From: Marinirhabdus sp963793275
Lineage (GTDB): Bacteria; Bacteroidota; Bacteroidia; Flavobacteriales; Flavobacteriaceae
Assembly (NCBI GenBank): GCA_963793275.1
Contig: CAWBZL010000003.1
Span: 62,001-126,000, forward strand
Direction of reading: 5' to 3'
Length of the DNA stretch: 64,000 nucleotides
Shown here piece after piece: positions 43,701-52,079 of the stretch (its first letter is position 1; the number at the start of each line of letters is the position of its first letter). The translations under genes were made by a program, and so were the position numbers. The notes under the pieces were generated by a model. It searched no databases and had not been told where the DNA came from. It saw only the letters and a program-made list of their open reading frames with translations.

Positions 43701-43748
43701 GTAAAGACCGAAAGTGAAGAGAAAGTATTTCGGGTGGTAAAGAAGTGA
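40728..43748 (+). CDS. Large secreted leucine-rich-repeat protein with T9SS sorting domain
   Basis: The 1,006-residue protein has a signal peptide (MKKLLFLLALAVSATSFSQ), then irregular leucine-rich repeats to about residue 530 (SLDLSNNNLEEFTIG, TALDLSNNTDLKELVL-type units), as in Bacteroidota internalin-like surface proteins. A beta-rich region with a DUF11-like part follows (NDLNVAISANNQPTLEGG, DVTPNDNTFNLTD), and a type A T9SS sorting domain (ISLYPNPTTGNI to KVFRVVKK). It is expected to be secreted through the T9SS and attached to the cell surface. Adhesion or substrate binding is inferred. Confidence 0.85.
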   Translation: MKKLLFLLALAVSATSFSQIVNIPDPLFKQYLVNSSGINTNGDTEIQVSEAEAVESLLINNQEFDSIVGIEAFVNLTRFVFQIGSLPFADLSNNNLLEEIVFTSSGLQDIILPTNTNSLTKLWIQGSEIEDLNEVSNYVNIFQLHLSSDFLDSVNISGLINLEELIIGGAILTDLNVSQNASLEKLIIGSSQLTSLDLSNNNLEEFTIGANRFDETTPITTIDLSEQTNLIKLEIGNNLITAIDLSNNTDLKELVLRYSSLGSLDISNNILLETLEIRDGELVTLDLQANITLKEVDVDDSQLESITFGNNAQLEILTLYSMVSLESLDLSNCTQLIELEISGIRFIGQPNTTLESIDLSQNTLLVSANIAYFSGLNSLVLEGANSLETLVIRNLSLSTLDVGTIPILRGLYVEGMNLPLDISTLSNLDYFTLRNLPAIDVVYPSNNNIKAITFDGTAYSALDFSGFDNLCWLRLSNNLYLENINISDIDLSSMASSTSCINEPLAIYGTFESDLRTNNNPNLNFICVDDANFAATNFSDTVEGYVTFTEDCALSGSNLNTVAGAVTFDLNGNDCVTGASAIPNRLVLAQGTDFMLGTATNETGDYQLNVGEGTYTTYVPNFPAIYSVNPEEATNTFVGYGTNENEDFCVQAAQTVNDLNVAISANNQPTLEGGAGYSIVYENAGTTPQNAIITYTYNDAKLNFLTANPAPTSQTSGSITWDLGVLNPLNSGAIYVSFSVPGSPSNEIGDALDFTASIEPIAGDVTPNDNTFNLTDFIETEPFAPLYNGSQPEQILLEEADQYLYFSVGFNNFTSQQVANAVVYFSSSTSTNINMETVQVMAASNPVQTLYAEGVFYFYMNDINLPPTLNPSGGEQQGHITFRFKPVDGIEAGDRVQFQPQISLDGFLTSAFTSVEYVTELGVEDISVTKTAISLYPNPTTGNITISATETIQDISVYALTGQLLKTKTNLQQTEVTLNMEDLAAGIYFASVKTESEEKVFRVVKK

Positions 43749-43770
43749 TACTATTGTACTATGAGGTATA

Positions 43771-43806
43771 AAACAAAAGCCACTCAATTGAGTGGCTTTT
43801 GTTTTA
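43771..43806. terminator. Bidirectional intrinsic terminator
   Basis: This is a perfect palindrome centred on CACTCAATTGAGTG with A and T tracts at both ends. It serves the secreted protein gene on the plus strand and accD on the minus strand. Confidence 0.88.
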
Positions 43807-44670
43807 TACTGCTTTTTCCCTTAAAGGCTGGTTAAGTACCAAATCCAGATAGAGGTTTACTTTTCGTTTTAAGTCTTTTCTATGCGTAATAAAATCTAAG
43901 AAACCGTGGTCTAATAGAAATTCTGCACTTTGGAAGCCTTCCGGTAATTCTTTACCGGTAGTATCTTTTACCACACGAGGTCCTGCAAATCCAATTAAAG
44001 CCCCTGGTTCGCTTATATTAATATCGCCCAGCATCGCAAAACTTGCGGTAGTTCCTCCCGTAGTAGGATCTGTACACAAAGAAATGTAAGGGATGCCAGC
44101 ATCTGCCAATTGGGCAAGTTTGGCACTTGTTTTTGCCAGTTGCATTAAAGATAAGGCCGCTTCCATCATACGGGCACCACCACTTTTGCTAATTAATAAA
44201 AAAGGAATGTTGTTTTTAAGGGAGTGATCTGCCGCACGGGCAATTTTTTCTCCCACAACGCTTCCCATAGAACCGCCAATAAAACTAAAATCCATACAGG
44301 CAATCACCAGATCTTTTCCCATAGATTTTCCAACACCCGTACGTACGGCGTCTTTTAATCCTGTTTTTTTCTGGGCTTCTTTCAGGCGGTCTGTATATTT
44401 TTTATTGTCTTCAAATTTTAGTGGATCTTTAGACTCCAGGTTTTTGTCAAGCTCTTTAAACTTATTATTGTCAAACAGTATTTCAAAGTATTCTTTACTG
44501 CCTATACGCACGTGGTAGCCATCTTCCGGGCTTACATAGAAATTGCTTTCCAGTTCGTCTGCGCCAACAATTTTACCCGTTGGAGATTTATACCAGAGGC
44601 CTTTAGGGACATCTTTCTTTTCTTCGGTAGGGGTTTGTATTCCTTTTTTTGTTCTTTTAAACCAGGACAT
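43804..44670 (-). CDS. accD: Acetyl-CoA carboxylase carboxyltransferase beta subunit
   Basis: The protein starts MSWFKRTKKGIQTPTEEKKD (ATG at 44670) and is 288 residues long. It has the carboxyltransferase core with GSMGSVVGEKIARA, LISKSGGARMMEAALSLMQ, DPTTGGTTASFAMLGD and IGFAGPRVV. It catalyses carboxyl transfer from biotin to acetyl-CoA with AccA in fatty-acid synthesis. The N-terminal zinc ribbon normally present in AccD is degenerate: in the GLWYKSPTGK to NFYVSPEDGYH segment all four cysteines are replaced. To my knowledge this is usual for flavobacterial AccD. Confidence 0.95.
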   Translation of the reverse strand: MSWFKRTKKGIQTPTEEKKDVPKGLWYKSPTGKIVGADELESNFYVSPEDGYHVRIGSKEYFEILFDNNKFKELDKNLESKDPLKFEDNKKYTDRLKEAQKKTGLKDAVRTGVGKSMGKDLVIACMDFSFIGGSMGSVVGEKIARAADHSLKNNIPFLLISKSGGARMMEAALSLMQLAKTSAKLAQLADAGIPYISLCTDPTTGGTTASFAMLGDINISEPGALIGFAGPRVVKDTTGKELPEGFQSAEFLLDHGFLDFITHRKDLKRKVNLYLDLVLNQPLREKAV

Positions 44671-44715
44671 ATCTTTTTGGGTTGAGGAGGGTTCGTAATT
44701 CAAATATAGGGAATA

Positions 44716-45783
44716 TTAGAGTGTATTAATATTATTGAGGTCCTCAAAAGAACGTGTTAATCGTTTTTTAAAGGTTAACTCGCTTTCACGAAGCCATTTT
44801 CTTGGGTCGTAATATTTTTTGTTTGGAAGATCAGCACCTTCAGGATTTCCTATTTGCTGTTTTAGATATTCTGTATGTTTTGCCATATAGTCTCTGGTAC
44901 CTTCGGTATATGCAAATTGTAGGTCTGTGTCAATATTCATTTTAATAACACCGTAACCAATGGCCTCACGAATTTCTTCTAAGGTAGATCCGCTTCCACC
45001 GTGAAATACAAAATCTATAGGGTTGTGTTCCGTTCCAAATTTTTTCTGAACAAACTCCTGCGAATTTTTCAGAATAACAGGAGTTAATTTTACATTTCCC
45101 GGTCTGTACACCCCGTGCACATTTCCGAAGGCTGCCGCAATGGTAAACTGGTCGCTTACTTTTAATAATTCCTCGTACGCATACGCAACCTCCTCTGGTT
45201 GGGTGTATAATTTAGAGGAATCTACATCGGTATTATCTACACCGTCTTCTTCTCCACCGGTAATTCCTAATTCTATCTCCAGGGTCATTCCCATTTTGGA
45301 CATGCGCTCCAGGTATCTTTTTGAAATCTCTATATTTTCTTCAATAGGCTCTTCACTAAGGTCTATCATGTGGGAGCTGTATAATGGCACGCCGTGTTGT
45401 TTGTAGTGCACTTCGCTGGCATCCAGCAAGCCGTCGATCCACGGGAGTAATTTTTTTGCACAATGGTCTGTATGCAAAATCACCGTAGCGCCATACATTT
45501 TGGCCAATTGATGCACGTGTTTTGCACCAGCAATACCACCAGCGATGGCTGCCCTTTCACCATCGTTATTGAGTCCTTTACCGGCATTAAAAAGACACCC
45601 ACCATTTGAAAACTGAACAATCACCGGAGCATTAAGCTCTGCTGCGGTTTCCATAACCGAATTTACGGTGCTGGAACTAGTTACATTCACTGCAGGCAGT
45701 GCAAAGCCCTTTTCTTTTGCTAGTTCGTGGATTTGTTGCACTTGTCTTCCGGTTGCAACGCCGGGTAAAATATTGTGGCTCAT
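44716..45783 (-). CDS. fbaA: Fructose-bisphosphate aldolase, class II
   Basis: The 355-residue protein has the class IIA signatures: VILHTDHCAKKLLPWIDGLL (zinc and catalytic residues), LEIELGITGGEEDGVD, AAAFGNVHGVY and DFVFHGGSGST. It interconverts fructose-1,6-bisphosphate and triose phosphates in glycolysis. The gene is 45 bp upstream of accD on the same strand, a common flavobacterial pair. Confidence 0.96.
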   Translation of the reverse strand: MSHNILPGVATGRQVQQIHELAKEKGFALPAVNVTSSSTVNSVMETAAELNAPVIVQFSNGGCLFNAGKGLNNDGERAAIAGGIAGAKHVHQLAKMYGATVILHTDHCAKKLLPWIDGLLDASEVHYKQHGVPLYSSHMIDLSEEPIEENIEISKRYLERMSKMGMTLEIELGITGGEEDGVDNTDVDSSKLYTQPEEVAYAYEELLKVSDQFTIAAAFGNVHGVYRPGNVKLTPVILKNSQEFVQKKFGTEHNPIDFVFHGGSGSTLEEIREAIGYGVIKMNIDTDLQFAYTEGTRDYMAKHTEYLKQQIGNPEGADLPNKKYYDPRKWLRESELTFKKRLTRSFEDLNNINTL

Positions 45784-45802
45784 AGTAGCTTATTTTGAAC
45801 CG

Positions 45803-45810
45803 CAAAAATA
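45803..45810 (-). promoter_or_regulatory. Bacteroidota promoter box of the aldolase gene
   Basis: On the minus strand TATTTTTG lies 20 bp before the start codon at 45783 and matches TAnnTTTG. Confidence 0.6.
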
Positions 45811-45825
45811 ATAAAAAATGCCGGG

Positions 45826-48384
45826 TTAGAAAGGATAGTTAATCCCTATGTTATACACAGCGTTCTGGAAATTGTAATCTTTAAACCAGCGCTCGCCTTC
45901 AGGACGCCCCGGGTCGTGTGTTTTAAACCCAATATCGAACCGTATCACGAAGAAACCAAAGTCGTATCTAATCCCAAATCCAGAGGCTACGGCCAATTCT
46001 TTCAGGTCCTGAAAACCGTTAAATGTAACTACTTCATTAGCTTCCTGGTCATCCAGTACGTTCCATATATTCCCTACATCTACAAAGAAAGCTCCTTTAA
46101 AAGCTCCTAAAATGGTATATCTATACTCACCGTTGAAGGCGAGTTTAAAATTTGCTTCATTAAAGTCTAAAACACCGCCGCTGGAACCCGGACCTAAGCT
46201 GTAGGCTCTCCACCCACGGTTGTCGTTGGTTCCTCCAGCAAAATAACTTCGGGTAAAGGGTATGTTGTTGCTGTTTCCGTAGGGTATGGCAAGACCCACA
46301 AATGCTCTGGTAGCAAAGACATTATTATCAAAAAGTGTCCAGTGTTTTATAATTTCGGCTTCTCCTTTTATATACTGAGAATAGGCTACACCAGCAAATT
46401 CTTTATTGCCGTTCTCGTTTTCTTCTATTCCCGATAACGCGCTTATTCCGGATAAAATAGTTCCCGCGGACGCCAGTTTCCATCTAAAACGGGTCCAGCT
46501 TTTATCGAAAACATTTTCCCGGGTATCCTGAAGCCAGGTAAAAGCAGTGGCAAATATTAGGTTGTCTTCGCTCAATCGAAATCTACGTTCTGCAATTCTC
46601 AAAATTTCCTGAAATTGCTCTGAACTTACATTTAAATCGGGGTCCTGATCTACTAGCACGTCGCTTAAAAAATCATTGGTTTCTCCGGGAATGGTAAGAT
46701 TGGGCGGACTCTGCATGTCCGGATTGCTAAAGTCATAACCTGTTACAAGAGCGAGCTCGTTGAGTCTCTGGTAAGAACTTCGGTATACGTTAAAATAATT
46801 CTCGACGTTTAAGTTTCGTACGTATTGAATATCAAATAGATCGAATTCATAGGTTCTTATTTTTGCAGGTTTCCAACGGTAATTGAATTTCCCGGAATAA
46901 TTTTGCCTGTCCAATCCTATATTATTCTGAAGGTTTACCCCAACACTTAAATTGGTAGAGGGAGACATATACTTCGGGATTAGTTTATCGGTGTTCAGCG
47001 GAAATAAAATTCGTGGAAACGATAACCGAACCGTTGCTCCAATATCTGAAGTTCCAAAAAATCCAATGTCCCTGTCTGCCGAAGATCCCACGCTCCCACT
47101 TCCGGAAAGTTGAAGTGTTTCGGCGCCTCTAAAAACGTTTCTAATGAGTAAAGAAGTGCTAAATCCTGTCCCAAAGGGTTGCAGGGCAGAGGTATATGCA
47201 TCAAAGCTGGTGTCTAGGGTGTATTTTTTCTGTGGAGATAATAAAATAGTGGCAATTAGCCCCGTACTATCTTCAGGGTCTTCCTGATAGGAAATGTTTG
47301 GGTATTTAAAGATCTTTAAATCACTAACCTGATTGTAGGTAAGATTTCTGTCTATATCCCTGAATATTTCGCCTGGAATGATGGAAAGCGCGTCTGTAAT
47401 TGCTTTTGGCTTGTATTTTATTTTTTCGTACCCGTATAATTTATAGTCCCTGTACGTAATGGAATCTGTAAAGGTTTTGGTGCTATTAGCAAAGGTGTAA
47501 TCTGTCACAACGCGCACATCATTAACCGTATAAATTTTAAAAGGCTGGGTAATAGTAGAGTCTCCTTTTGTGATGCGCCTGTCCGGAATAACGTAGGTAA
47601 TATTTGCTTTGTGGTTTGTATTTACGGTATCGCCTTTAAAAGTTACGTAATCCTGGTCGAAATAATACATCCCGGAATTTCGGAATTGTATCGTCAATCT
47701 GTCTATTTCGTTTAAAAAATTAACACGTTTGTATTGATCCCCGGATTTCAGGAACGCCTCTCTCTTTGTATCTTTAAACAAAGAGTCTACCAAAGGTGAA
47801 CTAATGTTATAGGCTATAGAATCTATAAGATAGGGATTATATTTTACCACCTCATACACCACAGCGGCGCGTTTGTCTTTACTGGAATCTGCAACTACTT
47901 TATGTGTTGCCTTAGCGTTAAAATAGCCCAGACTGGCATAATAGCGCTCCAGTTGTGTTACAGATTTATTGTTTCTGTCTTCCGATACAACTACGGGAGC
48001 ATCTCCTGCACGTTGTAAAAACTGGTTGAATTTTATGTAGGAACTATCTAAAGCCGTTAATTGTTTTCGGGATAAGATCTTTACCAAACGTTCTTCACGC
48101 CTCGGTTTTTTGTGTAACCAGGCTTGAAACGTTGAATCTGGTTTTGGATCTGCCAGATTATAAATATGGAGCCCAAAAGGCACCCCCAGCAAAGGGAATT
48201 TGGTATTGGGGCGTTGCGTTAGGTAGGAGTAAGGCTCATTACTGTTAGCTTCTTCACCATCTACGGTAATTGTGTTTTCGGTAAGAAGAAATTGATCTTC
48301 GGGAACATATTTTACAGCATTACAAGACACCAGGAATAGGAAGACTCCTAAAATAAATGCTACTTTTGTATATGTCTGGACCAA
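45826..48384 (-). CDS. Lipidated BamA/TamA-type outer-membrane assembly protein (TamL-like)
   Basis: The mature protein begins at a lipobox (FLFLVSCNAVKYVPEDQFLL) followed by POTRA-like domains (to about residue 400) and a 16-strand surface-antigen barrel that ends YNIGINYPF, with the VRF/Y-type GRPEGERW and FVDVGNIW motifs. A lipid-anchored BamA homologue is a Bacteroidota feature known as TamL. No ATG exists between the lipobox and the divergent gene; a TTG at 48384 (LVQTYTKVAF) gives a correct signal peptide, while the ATG at 48489 lies within the neighbouring gene. Confidence 0.85.
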   Translation of the reverse strand: MVQTYTKVAFILGVFLFLVSCNAVKYVPEDQFLLTENTITVDGEEANSNEPYSYLTQRPNTKFPLLGVPFGLHIYNLADPKPDSTFQAWLHKKPRREERLVKILSRKQLTALDSSYIKFNQFLQRAGDAPVVVSEDRNNKSVTQLERYYASLGYFNAKATHKVVADSSKDKRAAVVYEVVKYNPYLIDSIAYNISSPLVDSLFKDTKREAFLKSGDQYKRVNFLNEIDRLTIQFRNSGMYYFDQDYVTFKGDTVNTNHKANITYVIPDRRITKGDSTITQPFKIYTVNDVRVVTDYTFANSTKTFTDSITYRDYKLYGYEKIKYKPKAITDALSIIPGEIFRDIDRNLTYNQVSDLKIFKYPNISYQEDPEDSTGLIATILLSPQKKYTLDTSFDAYTSALQPFGTGFSTSLLIRNVFRGAETLQLSGSGSVGSSADRDIGFFGTSDIGATVRLSFPRILFPLNTDKLIPKYMSPSTNLSVGVNLQNNIGLDRQNYSGKFNYRWKPAKIRTYEFDLFDIQYVRNLNVENYFNVYRSSYQRLNELALVTGYDFSNPDMQSPPNLTIPGETNDFLSDVLVDQDPDLNVSSEQFQEILRIAERRFRLSEDNLIFATAFTWLQDTRENVFDKSWTRFRWKLASAGTILSGISALSGIEENENGNKEFAGVAYSQYIKGEAEIIKHWTLFDNNVFATRAFVGLAIPYGNSNNIPFTRSYFAGGTNDNRGWRAYSLGPGSSGGVLDFNEANFKLAFNGEYRYTILGAFKGAFFVDVGNIWNVLDDQEANEVVTFNGFQDLKELAVASGFGIRYDFGFFVIRFDIGFKTHDPGRPEGERWFKDYNFQNAVYNIGINYPF

Positions 48385-48421
48385 GCTGTTGTCTTTACTG
48401 AAATTCAAAAATAGAATAAAT

Positions 48422-49141
48422 TTGATAAGTAAAAGTGAAATAAAATCAATAACGCAATTACAACAAAAAAAGTACCGCGATGCGCGCAATCTTTTTGTTG
48501 CTGAAGGTCCAAAAGTAATTAAAGAATTACTAGCTGAAGGCCTAAAATTGAACGCTTTTTTTTCTACTGAAATTCAAGAGGTTTCTGAAAAGCATCACAC
48601 CCATATCACCAGGCAGGAATTAAAGAAAATAAGCAATTTAAAAACTGCCAATACCTCGCTGGCCGTTTTTGAAAAACCTTACCTAAAAACAATTGAAGAT
48701 GCCGGACTTATACTGGCGCTCGATGCCGTACGTGATCCGGGCAATTTGGGAACTATTATTAGATTGTGCGATTGGTTTGGGGTGACGCAGTTACTGTGTT
48801 CTCAGGATACAGCAGATTGTTACAACCCAAAGGTAATACAGGCTACTATGGGAAGTATTGCAAGGGTTTCGGTACATTATATTTCTTTAGCTGCTGTCCT
48901 TCAGCAATCAAAACTACCGGTCTTCGGTGCTTTTATGGATGGAAAGAATGTGTACAAAAGTACGTTGCCTTCTCAGGCGATTATAGTTATGGGGAATGAA
49001 GCCAATGGCGTTTCCGAGGAAATTTCAGCAATCATTTCAGAAAAAATAAGTGTTCCTCAATTCGGAAATACAACTACCGAAAGTCTAAATGTGGCAACGG
49101 CAACTGCAATTTTATTAAGCGAGTTTAAACGTGCCTATTGA
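48422..49141 (+). CDS. SpoU/TrmH-family RNA 2'-O-ribose methyltransferase
   Basis: The protein has an N-terminal RNA-binding region (ISKSEIKSITQLQQKKYRD, LFVAEGPKVIKELL) and a SPOUT knot with the three motifs RDPGNLGTIIRLCDWFGV, IVMGNEANGVSEEI and VPQFGNTTTESLNVATA. It methylates rRNA or tRNA ribose; the target cannot be deduced. The TTG at 48422 is chosen because homologues begin at ISKSEIK; an earlier TTG at 48389 is also possible. It is divergent from the TamL-like gene with less than 40 bp between them and overlaps porT at the 3' end. Confidence 0.88.
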   Translation: MISKSEIKSITQLQQKKYRDARNLFVAEGPKVIKELLAEGLKLNAFFSTEIQEVSEKHHTHITRQELKKISNLKTANTSLAVFEKPYLKTIEDAGLILALDAVRDPGNLGTIIRLCDWFGVTQLLCSQDTADCYNPKVIQATMGSIARVSVHYISLAAVLQQSKLPVFGAFMDGKNVYKSTLPSQAIIVMGNEANGVSEEISAIISEKISVPQFGNTTTESLNVATATAILLSEFKRAY

Positions 49142-49845
49142 AAAGTAAAGTTTATAAAAATACCGCGCGTAGATAATTTGCTAATGTTTCCTGTCCACGG
49201 AGAATTTGGGTCGTCATCTCTTACTAACTCATCGCTGGTAGCAAATACACCACGTATAGAGGGCGTAAATTTAAAGTAGAATAAATAGAAATCTATCCCA
49301 AATCCAAGTTCAAAATAGCTGGTTCCCTTTGTCATCCTAAACTGCCCCTGCTCGTTATCTTCCGGGTTGTCCTGATTACTGGAAAGGTTGAAAGAGCGCG
49401 AAACACCAGCAACTACAAAAGGTTTAAAGTTGTTTAAACGTTTGGTAGAAAATTTTACTAAAAGGGGTACGTGTATGTAGGTAGATTTTGATTCCCTTAG
49501 AAAGTCCCGTTCTTCTTCAAAATTTGGGAAGATAAGGTTCCGTTGTGCAAAATAGAGTCCGGGTTCCAAACGCAGATTAATATAATTATTCACCCGCATA
49601 TCCCCTATAAGACCTACGTTAAAACCAGATTGTCCTTCTACAATAATATCGGTATTATCGTCCTGAGCCTGGTCTTCATATTCAATTTTGAAGTCGTAAC
49701 TATTAAAGCCCAAAAAATAGCCCCAGGTTAAAAATCTATTATCAAAAGTTTCCAGATTGGACAGGCGTTCTTTGCTAAAAAGCTGTGCCTGCGCTGTTTG
49801 TGCTAGAAATACGATTGCTAAAAGTAAAAATATTCTCTTTATCAT
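49135..49845 (-). CDS. porT: PorT family protein (type IX secretion/gliding)
   Basis: The 236-residue protein has a signal peptide (MIKRIFLLLAIVFLAQTAQAQ) and an eight-strand outer-membrane beta-barrel pattern ending RGIFINFTFQ, with GFNVGLIGDMRVNNYINLRLEPGLYFAQR in the usual place. It follows ubiE with a TAATG overlap, the arrangement known for porT/sprT in Flavobacteriaceae. PorT is needed for T9SS function, consistent with the sorting-domain proteins in this window. Confidence 0.85.
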   Translation of the reverse strand: MIKRIFLLLAIVFLAQTAQAQLFSKERLSNLETFDNRFLTWGYFLGFNSYDFKIEYEDQAQDDNTDIIVEGQSGFNVGLIGDMRVNNYINLRLEPGLYFAQRNLIFPNFEEERDFLRESKSTYIHVPLLVKFSTKRLNNFKPFVVAGVSRSFNLSSNQDNPEDNEQGQFRMTKGTSYFELGFGIDFYLFYFKFTPSIRGVFATSDELVRDDDPNSPWTGNISKLSTRGIFINFTFQ

Positions 49846-50576
49846 TATTTGCTTGCCGTATAAATGGTTGCTACACCAAAGGTTTGCGGTTTGTTTTTCA
49901 CCTGTATAAACCCGATTTTTCGTAAAATATTGTTGAGACGCTCCCCATGTGGAAAAACAGCCGCACTTTCGCTTAAATACTTGTAGGCCACTTTATCTTT
50001 AGAAAAGAGGCGTCCAATAACCGGTAAAATGCCTTTACTATACACGTGATATCCTTGTTTCCAGGGAAACTTAGTGGGTACCGATGTTTCTAAGATCACG
50101 AAAATACCTTTCGGTTTTAAGACGCGAAGTATTTCTGCCAGTCCTTTTTCCAGCGTTTCAAAATTTCTAATTCCGAAGGAAACGGTAATTGCATCAAAAC
50201 TATTGTCTTCAAAAGGAAGGTTTTCACTGTCTCCTTTTACAAAACTCACTTTTTCTGAAATTGGGGTGCCTTTCACTTTCTTGCGCGCTATAGAAAGCAT
50301 GCCTTCGCTAAGATCTAAACCAACAATTCTGGATGCCGGGATCTTCGCAGCAAATTGTAACGCCAGATCTCCTGTACCGGTTGCAATATCGAGAATGGCA
50401 TCTGGTTGTACAGCGGCGATCATCTCTACGACTTTCCTGCGCCATTTTTGGTCTATTCCCAGCGAAATAACACGGTTTAAACCATCGTAATTTCCAGAAA
50501 TGGTATCGAACATTTGTTCTACCTGCTCCTTTTTATTGCGGTTACTATCTTTATAAGGGGTTACTTTCTCTTCCAT
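49845..50576 (-). CDS. ubiE: Demethylmenaquinone methyltransferase
   Basis: The 243-residue protein starts MEEKVTPYKDSNRNKKEQVEQMFD (ATG at 50576). SAM-binding motifs are ILDIATGTGDLALQFA and VSFVKGDSENLPFEDNSFDAITVSFGIRN, with the UbiE/MenG signatures FDTISGNYDGLN and RVLKPKGIFVILE. It performs the last methylation in menaquinone synthesis; menG is an equivalent symbol in menaquinone-only bacteria such as these. Confidence 0.95.
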   Translation of the reverse strand: MEEKVTPYKDSNRNKKEQVEQMFDTISGNYDGLNRVISLGIDQKWRRKVVEMIAAVQPDAILDIATGTGDLALQFAAKIPASRIVGLDLSEGMLSIARKKVKGTPISEKVSFVKGDSENLPFEDNSFDAITVSFGIRNFETLEKGLAEILRVLKPKGIFVILETSVPTKFPWKQGYHVYSKGILPVIGRLFSKDKVAYKYLSESAAVFPHGERLNNILRKIGFIQVKNKPQTFGVATIYTASK

Positions 50577-50591
50577 AGGTTTTTGCGGGTG

Positions 50592-50599
50592 CAAAGGTA
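50592..50599 (-). promoter_or_regulatory. Bacteroidota promoter box of ubiE-porT
   Basis: On the minus strand TACCTTTG lies 16-23 bp before the ubiE start and matches TAnnTTTG. Confidence 0.65.
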
Positions 50600-50698
50600 C
50601 GTGATTTTTGTTGATATTTTTAAAAATTAGCAACTAGGATTATAGGAACATATTTAAACAGAAACGAATCATTTTCACGCTAGTTTATAATTCTATTG

Positions 50699-50706
50699 TA
50701 CCTTTG
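50699..50706 (+). promoter_or_regulatory. Bacteroidota promoter box of trkA
   Basis: TACCTTTG on the plus strand lies 24-31 bp before the trkA start and matches TAnnTTTG. Confidence 0.65.
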
Positions 50707-50729
50707 CAGACGTATTTTAGCTACACTTC

Positions 50730-52079
50730 ATGAAAATAATTATTGCCGGCGCAGGCGAAGTAGGTTTTCACCTTGCAAAACTTTTATCGTACGAGTCGCA
50801 GGATATTGTTTTAATAGATAATAAAAGAGAAACCCTCGCCTATGCAGACACGCATTTGGATATTCGTGTTATTAAGGGAGATGCTACCTCTATTGCCACC
50901 TTAAAAGATTCTCAGATCGCTCAGGCAGATCTTGTAATAGCTGTAACCAGCAGTGAAACTACCAATATTACGGTATGTGTATTGGCAAAACAGTTAGGTG
51001 CCAAACGTACCATCGCCCGAATTAGTAACACCGAGTTTCTCGACAATAAGGATGAGGTAGGATTCAAGAAATTTGGAATAGACGAACTTATTTCTCCCGA
51101 ATCTCTTGCAGCCAACGAAATTGCTTTACTGCTTAACCAAAGCGGATTTAATGATACCTACGAGTTTGAAAACGGAGCCTTAACGATGATAGGGTTATCC
51201 CTTTCCAGAACAGCTGCTTTTGTTGATAAGACAGTGAAAGAAGTAGGGGAGTTGCATCCGGAGCTGCAATATGTTCCGCTTGCTATACAACGCTTTGGAA
51301 CACAATACACGCTCATTCCCAGAGGTGACACTCAGTTTAAAGAAGGGGATCAGGTGTATTTTACAACAACTAAAAAGGGAGTAGACGAAATTTTCAAACT
51401 CACGGGAAAGGTGAAGATGGATATTAAGAATGTCATGATTCTTGGCGGAAGTAAAATAGGCTACAAAACGGCAAGTGATCTGTGCAAAAACAGCTTTCGG
51501 GTAAAATTGATCGAAAGAGAGAAAAGTAAAGCCTTTGATATTGCAGATGAAATTCCAAGCTGCCTGGTCATTAATGGAGATGGTCGAAACGTAGAGCTCT
51601 TAATGGAAGAGTCTATTGCAGATATGGACGCGTTTATTTCGGTAACCGGAAATAGCGAAACCAATATTATGTCTTGTCTCGTAGCCAAAAGCAAAGGTGT
51701 TAAAAAAGCCATTGCTCTGGTAGAGAATATGGATTATTTTCAGCTCTCACAATCTATAGGGATAGATACCTTAATTAATAAAAAACTGTTGGCAGCCAAT
51801 ACAATTTTTAGGTATGTTCGAAAAGGTGAAGTCGTGGCTATGACCAAGCTGAATAATATGAATGCAGAGCTTTTGGAGTTTGTAGTAACACCAAACTCCA
51901 ATGTTTCCGGAAAATTTATTAAAGACATAGATCTGCCAAGATCTGCCATTATTGGAGGTGTGGTTAGAAACGGTGAAGGAATTATTGCCCTGGGGGACTT
52001 CAAAATTATGAGTGGAGACCGGGTTGTAATTTGTTGCTTGCCACAATCTATATCTAAAGTTGAAAAATTCTTCGTGTAA
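50730..52079 (+). CDS. trkA: Trk potassium uptake regulatory protein TrkA
   Basis: The 449-residue protein has two RCK_N Rossmann domains (MKIIIAGAGEVGFHLAKLL and NVMILGGSKIGYKTASDLC) each followed by an RCK_C domain. It binds NAD(H) and gates the TrkH channel. Its stop overlaps the trkH start (TAATG), so the two are coupled. Confidence 0.96.
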   Translation: MKIIIAGAGEVGFHLAKLLSYESQDIVLIDNKRETLAYADTHLDIRVIKGDATSIATLKDSQIAQADLVIAVTSSETTNITVCVLAKQLGAKRTIARISNTEFLDNKDEVGFKKFGIDELISPESLAANEIALLLNQSGFNDTYEFENGALTMIGLSLSRTAAFVDKTVKEVGELHPELQYVPLAIQRFGTQYTLIPRGDTQFKEGDQVYFTTTKKGVDEIFKLTGKVKMDIKNVMILGGSKIGYKTASDLCKNSFRVKLIEREKSKAFDIADEIPSCLVINGDGRNVELLMEESIADMDAFISVTGNSETNIMSCLVAKSKGVKKAIALVENMDYFQLSQSIGIDTLINKKLLAANTIFRYVRKGEVVAMTKLNNMNAELLEFVVTPNSNVSGKFIKDIDLPRSAIIGGVVRNGEGIIALGDFKIMSGDRVVICCLPQSISKVEKFFV

